Positions 39,942 through 47,609 of a stretch of 64,000 bases of DNA are shown in pieces. The notes below the pieces were generated by a model that was not told the DNA's origin, did not search any database, and saw only the letters and a program-made list of their open reading frames with translations. The translations under genes and the position numbers were made by a program. Position 1 is the first letter of the stretch. Each line of letters opens with the position of its first letter. The stretch is from the NCBI GenBank assembly GCA_038227135.1, contig JBBRQC010000001.1:1-64000 (forward strand), in the 5' to 3' direction. The DNA is from UBA4720 sp038227135. Lineage in GTDB: Bacteria > Gemmatimonadota > Gemmatimonadetes > Gemmatimonadales > Gemmatimonadaceae.

Positions 39942-42404
39942 ATGGACAATTCGGCAACACGGGACGACCCTTTCTCCCCCTCCGTCGTCGCTTACGACCC
40001 ACAAGCGATCGAGCGGAAGTGGCAGCGCATCTGGCAGGAACGTGGAACCAACAACACGGACCTGCATCGCGCCCAGAAGCCGTACTACGCACTGATGATG
40101 TTCCCCTATCCGTCCGCCGAAGGACTCCACGTCGGGAATCTTTTTGCGTTCACGGGGAACGACATTCATGGACGATTCCAGCGGCTCATGGGACACAACG
40201 TGTTCGAGCCGCTCGGCTACGATGCCTTCGGGATTCATTCGGAGAACTACGCCCTGAAGGTGGGGCAGCATCCCATGGATCTCATCCCGCGCAACATCGC
40301 CAACTTCAGGCGGCAGCTCGAAAGAGCTGGACTCATGGTTGATTGGCGCCATACCCTGTCGACCACCGAGCCCAACTACTACAAGTGGACGCAGTGGCTG
40401 TTTCTGCAGCTGTTCAAGCAGGGACTCGCCTACAAGAAACAGGCTGCGGTCAACTGGTGTCCGAAGGACAAGACCGTCCTCGCCAACGAGCAGGTGGTCG
40501 GCGGTCACTGCGAGCGGTGCGGAACGCCCGTCGAGCAGCGGCTCCTCGAGCAGTGGTTCTTCCGCATCAGCGATTATGCGCCGCGGCTGCTCGAGAATCT
40601 CGACCGCATCGACTGGTCCGAAAGTACCAAGACCGCGCAGCGGAACTGGATCGGCCGCTCGGAAGGGGCGGAGATCTCGTTCGTCACGAACGACGTGAAC
40701 GGGAGCGCCTGCGCGATCCGCGTCTTCACCACGCGTCCCGACACCATCTATGGCGCGACGTACATGGTGCTCGCACCCGAACATCCGCTGGTGAACCAGC
40801 TTACTGTCCCGGGAGAGAAAAAGAAAGTCGACGCGTATCGGGACAAGACAAGGAAGCAGGACATCATCACGCGCAAGACGAGCACCGAGAAGACGGGAGT
40901 CTTTACCGGATCCTCCGCGATAAATCCCGCGACGAACCAGGAGATCCCGGTCTGGATCTCCGACTACGTGCTGATGGAATACGGGACAGGCGCAATCATG
41001 GGTGTACCCGGCCACGATGCGCGCGATTTCGAGTTCGCGACCAGCTTCGGCCTTCCGATCGTCCGGGTTGTGTGCGGTGAGGGCGAAAATGCGTCTACGC
41101 CGCTGCACGAAGCGTTCGTGGATTGCGAATCGGGTACGCTGGTGAATTCGGGAATGTTCGACGGATTCCGCGTCGAAGCGGCCAAGAAGGCGATTGTCGA
41201 GCTGTTGTCGAAGGATGGGTCGGCAAAGCCTATCGTCCACTATCGCCTGCACGACTGGTGCATTTCACGCCAGCGATACTGGGGTCCGCCGATTCCGATC
41301 ATCTATTGCGATTCCTGCGGAACGGTGCCAGTGCCGGAGAAGGATCTTCCGGTCGTGCTGCCATTCATCGAGGACTTCAAGCCGGACGACTCCGGGGTCT
41401 CGCCCCTCGCGCGGCACAAGGAGTGGTACCGCGTCGCGTGCCCCAATTGCGGCAAGACAGCGCGGCGCGAGACCGACGTGTCGGACACTTTCCTGGACAG
41501 CGCCTGGTATTTCCTGCGCTACCCCAGCGTCGGGCACGACGATATTCCGTTCGAGAAGGCGATCACGAAGAAGTGGCTGCCGGTGAATTCGTATATTGGC
41601 GGCAACGAGCACGCAGTGCTGCACCTGCTCTATTCGCGTTTCATCACGATGGTGCTGCACGACGCCGGCATGCTGGACTTCGATGAGCCTTATACGCGGT
41701 TCCGCGCCCACGGACACATCATCCGTGAAGGCGCGAAGATGTCGAAGACGCAGGGCAACATCGTGAATCCCGACGAGTATATCGAGCACTGGGGCGCGGA
41801 CGCATTCCGCACCTATCTAATGTTCCTCGGTCCGTACGAGCAGGGTGGAGATTTCCGGGACCAGAGCATCTCGGGAACGCGCCGCTTTCTGGACCGGCTG
41901 TTCGCCTCCGTGCAGACCATGTCGAGCGACGGCGAACCCGATCATGCAGTGATGCGCAAGCTGCATCAGACTATTCGAAAGGTCGGGGAAGACGTTTCGC
42001 GCCTCAGCTACAACACGGCAATCGCGGCGATGATGGAATACATGAACGTGCTGCGCAAAGGCGAGCGTACGCCCCACCGGGAGGAGATCATTCCATTGAT
42101 CCCGCTCGTGGCTCCATTTGCCCCACACATTGCCGAAGAGCTCCGGGAACAGACCGGCGGCACCGGCAGCATCTTCGATTCAGCGTGGCCGCAATTCGAC
42201 TCCGCACTGGCGGCCGAAGATTCGATCGAACTCGTGGTACAGGTGAACGGCAAAGTACGGTCGAAGATCACGGTGCCGCGCGATATTTCCGAGGAAGCCG
42301 CTGTGGTCGCCGCACTCGGCGACCCGACTGTCGCGAAATTCATGGCTGGCGCGCCGAAGAAGATCATCTTTGTCCCCGGACGGCTGCTCAACATTGTGAC
42401 CTAG
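39942..42404 (+). CDS. leuS: Leucyl-tRNA synthetase
   Basis: 820-residue class I synthetase. N-terminal catalytic core with the HIGH-type motif written HVGN (63-66, GLHVGN) and a following segment GHNVFEPLGYDAFGIHSENYAL that departs from the usual GWDAFGLPAEQYA. A zinc-like knuckle HCERCG follows, then the CP1 editing domain (FTTRPDTIYGATYMVLAPEHP and MGVPGHDARDFEFA), the KMSKS loop as KMSKT (EGAKMSKTQGN), an anticodon-binding domain and a short C-terminal domain ending in VNGKVRSKI. Editing and synthetic sites look intact. Divergent from the chemoreceptor gene. Confidence 0.95.
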   Translation: MDNSATRDDPFSPSVVAYDPQAIERKWQRIWQERGTNNTDLHRAQKPYYALMMFPYPSAEGLHVGNLFAFTGNDIHGRFQRLMGHNVFEPLGYDAFGIHSENYALKVGQHPMDLIPRNIANFRRQLERAGLMVDWRHTLSTTEPNYYKWTQWLFLQLFKQGLAYKKQAAVNWCPKDKTVLANEQVVGGHCERCGTPVEQRLLEQWFFRISDYAPRLLENLDRIDWSESTKTAQRNWIGRSEGAEISFVTNDVNGSACAIRVFTTRPDTIYGATYMVLAPEHPLVNQLTVPGEKKKVDAYRDKTRKQDIITRKTSTEKTGVFTGSSAINPATNQEIPVWISDYVLMEYGTGAIMGVPGHDARDFEFATSFGLPIVRVVCGEGENASTPLHEAFVDCESGTLVNSGMFDGFRVEAAKKAIVELLSKDGSAKPIVHYRLHDWCISRQRYWGPPIPIIYCDSCGTVPVPEKDLPVVLPFIEDFKPDDSGVSPLARHKEWYRVACPNCGKTARRETDVSDTFLDSAWYFLRYPSVGHDDIPFEKAITKKWLPVNSYIGGNEHAVLHLLYSRFITMVLHDAGMLDFDEPYTRFRAHGHIIREGAKMSKTQGNIVNPDEYIEHWGADAFRTYLMFLGPYEQGGDFRDQSISGTRRFLDRLFASVQTMSSDGEPDHAVMRKLHQTIRKVGEDVSRLSYNTAIAAMMEYMNVLRKGERTPHREEIIPLIPLVAPFAPHIAEELREQTGGTGSIFDSAWPQFDSALAAEDSIELVVQVNGKVRSKITVPRDISEEAAVVAALGDPTVAKFMAGAPKKIIFVPGRLLNIVT

Positions 42405-42415
42405 TCCGGATCTCA

Positions 42416-43180
42416 CTACTCGTACATGTTCTCGGGATCCGCATTGGCGAGGTCGACCAGAAAGCCGCCAATCTTTTCCGTCACGGCTTTGAGAAAGTTC
42501 TCCCCTTTTTCAGGCGTTGACGCCTTCGGGTTTCCGGTGCCGGTGTCGCTCGTGACTTTCGACCATTTCCGCGGCGCCCACGCCCAACCGTCACGCAATC
42601 CCGCGATACGGAATTTCTTCGCTTTGCCAGCGCCAGCTTCGGATAGTGGCAGCAACAGATGCGGGTGGAGAGCCATCATCATGCTCGTCTCCATCTCTCC
42701 GGCGTGGTCGCCCGGCTCGTCGAAGTAATCCTTGCCGTTCACGCACGTCCACCAGTTGATCGCGCAGATAAAAAGATTTACTCGCGGCTGGAGCTCGCGA
42801 ATCATCTGACGGAAATCGTTCCCGCCGTGGCTGTTCAAAATGAGGAGCTTCTTCAGCCCCTGGCCGGCCAGAGCCGACGAGATGTCTGATAGCACCGCGA
42901 GCTGGGTGCCCGGGTTCATGTTGAGAGTGAGCCTCAGGTCGAGCTGGCCGGTATTCACGCCAAAGGGGACGGTCGGAAGCACGATCACCTTCGCGCCCCG
43001 TTCCCAGGCAACCTTCGCTGAGCGTTCGGCGACAGCCGCGGACTCGAAGTTGTCGGTTGCGTACGGGAGATGAAAGTTGTGTGGCTCCATCGCCCCCCAG
43101 GGGAGGATGGCCACCTCATAGTCGGTGTCCTTGACGAGCTTCCAGTTGGCTTCCGCGAGAACGTAGGGTCGTGGTGGCAT
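42416..43180 (-). CDS. Creatininase-family metal amidohydrolase
   Basis: 254 residues from ATG 43180 (MPPRPYVLAEANW); the frame extends further upstream but without conservation and through an inverted-repeat region. Metal ligand motifs of the creatininase/creatinine amidohydrolase family: LPWGAMEPHNFHLPYATD (Glu and His), LILNSHGGND and DHAGEMETSMMMALHP. Relatives act on creatinine, formamidopyrimidine (ArfB) or in cofactor maturation (MftE), so the substrate is open. Convergent with leuS (11-base gap). Confidence 0.88.
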   Translation of the reverse strand: MPPRPYVLAEANWKLVKDTDYEVAILPWGAMEPHNFHLPYATDNFESAAVAERSAKVAWERGAKVIVLPTVPFGVNTGQLDLRLTLNMNPGTQLAVLSDISSALAGQGLKKLLILNSHGGNDFRQMIRELQPRVNLFICAINWWTCVNGKDYFDEPGDHAGEMETSMMMALHPHLLLPLSEAGAGKAKKFRIAGLRDGWAWAPRKWSKVTSDTGTGNPKASTPEKGENFLKAVTEKIGGFLVDLANADPENMYE

Positions 43181-43198
43181 CAATGATGTTAGCAAAAG

Positions 43199-43240
43199 AG
43201 AACCGCTCGGCACCAGTAGAGGGTGTAAGCGGTTCTGGTG
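43199..43240 (-). promoter_or_regulatory. Interleaved inverted repeats in the creatininase 5' region
   Basis: On the minus strand CACCAG (43240-43235) can pair with CTGGTG (43216-43211), and AGAACCGCT (43236-43228) with AGCGGTTCT (43207-43199). The pairs interleave, sharing two bases, so they form either a pseudoknot or two alternative hairpins. The second is followed by CTCTTTT and stands 19 bases before the start codon. Could be an RNA switch or a terminator. Confidence 0.4.
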
Positions 43241-43337
43241 ATTGTCCGCGTCCCATAACGGCCTGCTTGCGGTATCACCAGGTGCCGCCAACATTCCCGC
43301 ATCGTCGCCTGCCTCTCGTACCCAGTCGGAGGGATCC

Positions 43338-44441
43338 ATGGTAGCCCAGACACCCCCTCGTTTCGTGGTCGCCGTGTTGGGTTGCGCGGTCCTCGCTTCA
43401 ACGCTTTCGTGCGTTGGCTCCCGCGGGCGCAATTACACGCGGCTGGGCGACGATCTGGTCGTTGCGGGTGGGGGCGTTTTGTACCCGGGAGACAGTGTCT
43501 CCGGCGACGTCATCATTGTTGGCCGCGAGGTAGAGCTCCGCACCGGCGTTGGTGGCGACTACCTCGGCGCAGCCGGAAACCAGAACATAGGCGGACGGAT
43601 CCATGGGTCGATACGGGCGGCCGGCGGTGAGATTCACGTTTCGGGAACGGTGGATCGGAACGCCACCATCGCGGGCGGTAGCGTTACGCTGGATTCCACG
43701 GCAGACATCTCGAGAAACGCCTATCTCGTTGGCGGGAATGTCTGGGTCAAAGGCAGCGTGCGCGGCAACATCCTCGCGTCAGCCGGCAACGTAACGCTGA
43801 ATGGCGCCGTTGGACGCGATGTCGAAGTGCGAGGCGATGAGCTCCACATCGGGCCGCATGCCGTGATCACGGGGAATCTCCGGTATCGCGTGCCCGCGGG
43901 GAAAGTCCACATCGACTCTGCAGCGCGCATCTCAGGGACTGTCACCGCCCTTCCGATCTCCAGGAAATGGGGTCTCAACCACTGGCTCTGGATTCTTGGC
44001 TTCCTCGTTGTCGGGGCGGTTGTCGTGGCTCTCATTCCGCGCTTCACGGCGGAGGCGGCGGAAATAATTCCCCAGCGTCCCATTCGGTCGGGACTCGTCG
44101 GCCTCGGATGGTTCATCCTGGTGCCATTGGGAATCATCATCGCGGCAGTCACGGTGATCGGAATACCGCTCGCGGTCGTTACGGCTCTCCTTTACGGAGT
44201 CGTCGTGTACCTGAGCACAGTCCCGTTTGCGATCTGGGTAGGGCGCCTACTGCTTCGCGCACGCGCGCACGGTGGACGTCAGGGTGTGCTGCTGAATTTT
44301 CTGCTCGGCGGGATCCTCGTGCTCCTCGTGCAGACCATCCCCGTGATCGGACCCATCGCTACGTTGATCGCCGCGTGCCTCGGACTCGGATCGATCATGC
44401 TTCGAACACTGGCGCTGCGAAGGGAGCCGCAAGCGGTCTGA
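43338..44441 (+). CDS. Bactofilin-like beta-helix lipoprotein with C-terminal TM region
   Basis: 367 residues from ATG 43338, preceded by GGAGGGA. The leader VVAVLGCAVLASTLSC has a lipobox Cys25. Residues 36-200 consist of short repeats of the form G-x-V-x-G-x-I/V (SGDVIIVGREVELRTG, GRIHGSIRAAGGEIHVSG, VRGNILASAGNVTLNG), a beta-helix resembling polymer-forming bactofilin domains. Residues 210-350 hold four TM helices. The likely topology is an extracytoplasmic beta-helix tethered by lipid and membrane. Function unknown; shape or scaffold roles are possible. Convergent with the MbfA-like gene (4-base gap). Confidence 0.78.
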   Translation: MVAQTPPRFVVAVLGCAVLASTLSCVGSRGRNYTRLGDDLVVAGGGVLYPGDSVSGDVIIVGREVELRTGVGGDYLGAAGNQNIGGRIHGSIRAAGGEIHVSGTVDRNATIAGGSVTLDSTADISRNAYLVGGNVWVKGSVRGNILASAGNVTLNGAVGRDVEVRGDELHIGPHAVITGNLRYRVPAGKVHIDSAARISGTVTALPISRKWGLNHWLWILGFLVVGAVVVALIPRFTAEAAEIIPQRPIRSGLVGLGWFILVPLGIIIAAVTVIGIPLAVVTALLYGVVVYLSTVPFAIWVGRLLLRARAHGGRQGVLLNFLLGGILVLLVQTIPVIGPIATLIAACLGLGSIMLRTLALRREPQAV

Positions 44442-44445
44442 ACGT

Positions 44446-45600
44446 TTACAGTCTCCTGCCTACCCATCCGCCGAAGAAGTAGCCCACCGCGGCAACACCG
44501 ACGCCGACCACGAACATGTCGAGGCCCGAGCGGAAAACTGACCGGCCGGTGAACACGGATCGCGCCGCGCCGACGAGGAAGTGGGAGAGCATTGAAACCG
44601 CGAATGAGATCACGATCGCCGTCGTTCCCTGCCAGACAAGAAAGGGAAACACCGGAATCGCCGCTCCGAACGCGGTCGCGAGCCCGGTGATCCACCCCTC
44701 GCGCAGGGGCGACATGTTCAGCTCGCCAATCTTGAGCTCCTCCTGCACCTGCTCCTTCAGCATGCGCTGAGGTTCGGCCATCACCCGTGTCGCGAGCGCG
44801 TGCGCGGAGTCGCGGTCCATTCCCTTTGTCTCATAAATGATTGCCAGCTCGTCGCGCTCGATCTCCGGCATGAGCTCGACCTCGGCCTTCTCCATCGAGA
44901 TCTCGTATTCGTAGACCTCGCGCTCGCTCTTGCTGGCGAGGTATCCGCTCGAGCCCATCGACAAAGCATCGGCGATGAGCCCTGCCACTCCCGCTACGAC
45001 CACTGCCTGGTGCTGGTTCACAGTCGCCGCGCCAATCACGCCCGCCACCAGCCCGAAGTTGGCGGTAAGCCCGTCGTTGAACCCGTACACGACGTTGCGC
45101 AGGAAGCCGCCTGACGACGTCTTGTGCCACGGCTCGCCACCCTTTCCGGAGATCTCGCCAAGGGTTGTCGCGTGCTCCGCTGATTCGCGCGCAAGGAGCA
45201 GCGCTTCAGGGCCCCCGGGCGCCCCACGGGGAGTCTCGCGATGCATGTCGAGATACGCCTTTACCTCACGGCCTTCCTCCTCGAGCAGCATCGGAAGCAG
45301 GAAGCTGGGCCCAAACCAACGTCCGAGTCTGGCGAGCAGCCTCGCGCGCCCGCTCGGCCGGAACCTTGGAGGCGGGTGGCCATGCGCGGTGAGCAGATCG
45401 CTCCAGACCACTACGTGTCGATCTTCGACGTCCGCGAGCCTCGAATAAGTGTCCTTCTTCTTCGGGTCGACCTCGGCCGCGGCCAGCAGACGGTACAGGT
45501 ACGCCGCATCGGCCTCGTCCTGCCAATGATGCTCGAAGGCGTGGACGTCGATCTCGGAGGTATTGGTCGGCGCTTTGGAGGGCTCGAGCGTCGTGAACAT
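44446..45600 (-). CDS. Ferritin-like/VIT1 fusion iron exporter (MbfA-like)
   Basis: 384 residues. The N-terminal 150 residues are a rubrerythrin/ferritin-like four-helix domain (HHWQDEADAAYLYRLLAAAE, ADVEDRHVVVWSDLL, EEEGREVKAYLDMH, ESAEHATTLGEI) with Glu/His iron ligands. The C-terminal half is a VIT1/CCC1-type transporter with five TM helices: VVYGFNDGLTANFGLVAGV, DALSMGSSGYLASKSEREVYEYEI, and the metal-binding loop with Glu-rich helices. This is the MbfA arrangement that exports Fe2+ and confers peroxide resistance in Agrobacterium and Bradyrhizobium. Likely iron-controlled, but I see no clear Fur/Irr box. Confidence 0.9.
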   Translation of the reverse strand: MFTTLEPSKAPTNTSEIDVHAFEHHWQDEADAAYLYRLLAAAEVDPKKKDTYSRLADVEDRHVVVWSDLLTAHGHPPPRFRPSGRARLLARLGRWFGPSFLLPMLLEEEGREVKAYLDMHRETPRGAPGGPEALLLARESAEHATTLGEISGKGGEPWHKTSSGGFLRNVVYGFNDGLTANFGLVAGVIGAATVNQHQAVVVAGVAGLIADALSMGSSGYLASKSEREVYEYEISMEKAEVELMPEIERDELAIIYETKGMDRDSAHALATRVMAEPQRMLKEQVQEELKIGELNMSPLREGWITGLATAFGAAIPVFPFLVWQGTTAIVISFAVSMLSHFLVGAARSVFTGRSVFRSGLDMFVVGVGVAAVGYFFGGWVGRRL

Positions 45601-45692
45601 GACTCAATATCGCCGGAACGGCCGCGTTTTGCACCGGCAACCCTTTGATAGGGGCTCGATGTCATATGGACAGAACCACCAAGGGAGACACG

Positions 45693-46547
45693 ATGAAGGC
45701 ATTACTCCTCGTATCCGCGATGGCTGGCATGTCAGCGGCGGCGACACTCGAAGCGCAACCGACCAGGGGTCAGCCCGACTCCAGCTGCACGAAATTCTCC
45801 GATGGGCGCACGGAATGTCGCGTGTTCCGCCGCTTCTCGGGCGACTCGGCGTTCGGCAACAGAATTTTTCTGCGAATGGATTCCGCAATGGCCAAGCGAG
45901 CCGCCCTCGGTATCGAGCTTCGCGCGACGGGGACGCGACGAGATACGCTCGGCGTGTTCGTCGAGGGCGTGACGCCGAAGGGTCCGGCTGAGGCTGCCGG
46001 AATCATCGAAGGCGATCGCATCGCCTCGATCAACGGCGTGGACCTTCGCACGCCGGCAGGGGACATCGATGATTCGTACTCCAACGAAGTGGCCACGCAT
46101 CGACTCACCCGCGAAGTCCAGAAGCTGTCGCCAGGAAGCCGGGTGACGTTGCGGATCTATTCAGGCGGAAGATTCCGGGATGTGCAGGTCGTCGCCGGAA
46201 AAGCGAGCGACCTCATGCGCTTCGGGAATCAATTCAGGATGGAGTTCCCCGGCGGAGACGGCATGATGGAATTCGACGGCCCGGGCCGCATGATGGTGCC
46301 CGATCCACAAATGCAGATTCTTCGCGATCATTTCGAGGGTCTGGAAAAGGGACCCGGGACCATTCGCCTTCGCAGTCCGATCAGAGTCAGGACTCTTTCG
46401 CCGCTTCGGCCGCGGGTAATGAAAGTCGAGGGTTCCGGGCTGACGCCCCAGCCCGTAACCGAAGATGTGATCAGGGCTCTCGCTGCAAACGCAGCTCGCG
46501 ATGCAGCGTCTGCTCTAAGGCAGCTTGCTGCGGACGGAGTTGTTTAG
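45693..46547 (+). CDS. Exported PDZ-domain protein, 284 aa
   Basis: Start at ATG 45693, preceded by AAGGGAGA; upstream frame is shadow. Signal peptide (LLLVSAMAGMSAAATLEAQ). A PDZ domain lies at about 70-160: ALGIELRATGTRRDTLGVFV, GPAEAAGIIEGDRIASINGVDL and SPGSRVTLRIYSGGRFRDVQVV. No protease domain accompanies it. The C-terminal 90 residues are Met/Gly/Arg-rich and helical. It probably works as a periplasmic adaptor or chaperone. The 3' end overlaps the convergent gene by 77 bases. Confidence 0.8.
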   Translation: MKALLLVSAMAGMSAAATLEAQPTRGQPDSSCTKFSDGRTECRVFRRFSGDSAFGNRIFLRMDSAMAKRAALGIELRATGTRRDTLGVFVEGVTPKGPAEAAGIIEGDRIASINGVDLRTPAGDIDDSYSNEVATHRLTREVQKLSPGSRVTLRIYSGGRFRDVQVVAGKASDLMRFGNQFRMEFPGGDGMMEFDGPGRMMVPDPQMQILRDHFEGLEKGPGTIRLRSPIRVRTLSPLRPRVMKVEGSGLTPQPVTEDVIRALAANAARDAASALRQLAADGVV

Positions 46548-47142
46548 CGAGATCGCCCGTGCTCTCCTTCCAGCGGCTCCCGAGAGTCTGGGTCGCATAG
46601 CGAACGCGCTGTTCCAGCACGGTGGTGTCTGGCGGCGCGTTCGTCGTTGAGATCACCGGACGGGTGTCGCCCCTAGTTACGGCCGGAGGGCTCGTCGTCC
46701 CCGGACACCACATTTGGGGAGGGTGCTTCGGGTCGGTAGCCGCATACCCGATCCTCGGCAGGACCTCCCCCGCGATGAGCACCAATCCCGCCAGCACGAT
46801 GAGAAGCGAGAAGGCGTGCATCTTCGGAAGACGTCCGCGCCAGGTCGTGGAAGCGACCCATATTCCGCCAAGGACGATCACGCCGTCAACCCCAAGGTAG
46901 CTTAACCATCCCCACCCGCATTCCCGGGAATAAGGCCACATCACGAGCGCGGCGCCCAGCGCGAAGACGAGAATCAACCGCGCACCGGCTCCGAACATCG
47001 CGGCGCGCTGCTGCACTTTCTCCTTGACGCGACGCTCGGCTTCGCTCTGCATTTTCTGAACTGCAGGCGATGGCTCGGGCGGAAGTCCGTCGAACTCCCG
47101 CTCGATTTTCTTAAGCTGATTTGCCCAGTTGTCTTCGACCAC
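46471..47142 (-). CDS. Membrane protein with coiled-coil N-terminus, hypothetical
   Basis: 223 residues if it starts at GTG 47142 (VVEDNWANQLKKIEREFDG); the frame extends to 47229 but would then overlap the S4 gene start. After a charged helix come three TM helices (about 55-73, 78-98, 105-127), then a soluble tail with a coiled coil (VLEQRVRYATQTLGSRWKEST). No known motif. Its 3' end overlaps the PDZ gene by 77 bases on the other strand, the largest antisense overlap in the window. Confidence 0.65.
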   Translation of the reverse strand: MVEDNWANQLKKIEREFDGLPPEPSPAVQKMQSEAERRVKEKVQQRAAMFGAGARLILVFALGAALVMWPYSRECGWGWLSYLGVDGVIVLGGIWVASTTWRGRLPKMHAFSLLIVLAGLVLIAGEVLPRIGYAATDPKHPPQMWCPGTTSPPAVTRGDTRPVISTTNAPPDTTVLEQRVRYATQTLGSRWKESTGDLAKQLRPQQAALEQTLHRELRLQREP

Positions 47143-47210
47143 GGACGCACCCCAGTGTGGGATCTCGCTTATCTTGATGACTCCGAACCCTTGGCGGGGG
47201 CAACGAAGGG

Positions 47211-47609
47211 ATGAGCGCAGGCGACGCAATCAAGGTACGACTCGACAAGTGGCTCTGGGCGGCCCGCTTCTACAAGACGCGCTCGCTGGCCGCAGAAGCC
47301 ATTGAGAAGGGGAAGGTCGAAGTAAACGGGGAGAGGGCAAAACGAGCGAAGTTGCTCCAGGCAGGGGATTCGCTGACAGTCCGGCTGGGTCCTTACCAGC
47401 ACGTGATCACAGTGCGCGCACTCTCAGAACGGCGCGGGCCGGCCTCGTTCGCCGCGACGCTCTACGAAGAAAGCGCCGAAAGTCGGAAGGCGCGGGAAGC
47501 CATGCAGATCCAGGTGAAAGCGGCGCAAACAGTTCCGGGCTACGACCGTGGACGTCCCACCAAGAAGGATCGCCGAGAGATCGAGAGATTGCGTCGGGGC
47601 GGCGGCTAG
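47211..47609 (+). CDS. hslR: S4-domain RNA-binding protein, Hsp15 family
   Basis: 132 residues. The S4 RNA-binding fold occupies 8-70 (VRLDKWLWAARFYKTRSLAAEAIEKGKVEVNGERAKRA), with the RLDKWLWAARF start typical of the Hsp15/HslR group, and ends in a basic tail (GRPTKKDRREIERLRRG). Hsp15 rescues stalled 50S subunits carrying nascent chains. SD GAAGGG lies just before the ATG. Stop shares CTAG with the convergent kup gene. Confidence 0.9.
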   Translation: MSAGDAIKVRLDKWLWAARFYKTRSLAAEAIEKGKVEVNGERAKRAKLLQAGDSLTVRLGPYQHVITVRALSERRGPASFAATLYEESAESRKAREAMQIQVKAAQTVPGYDRGRPTKKDRREIERLRRGGG

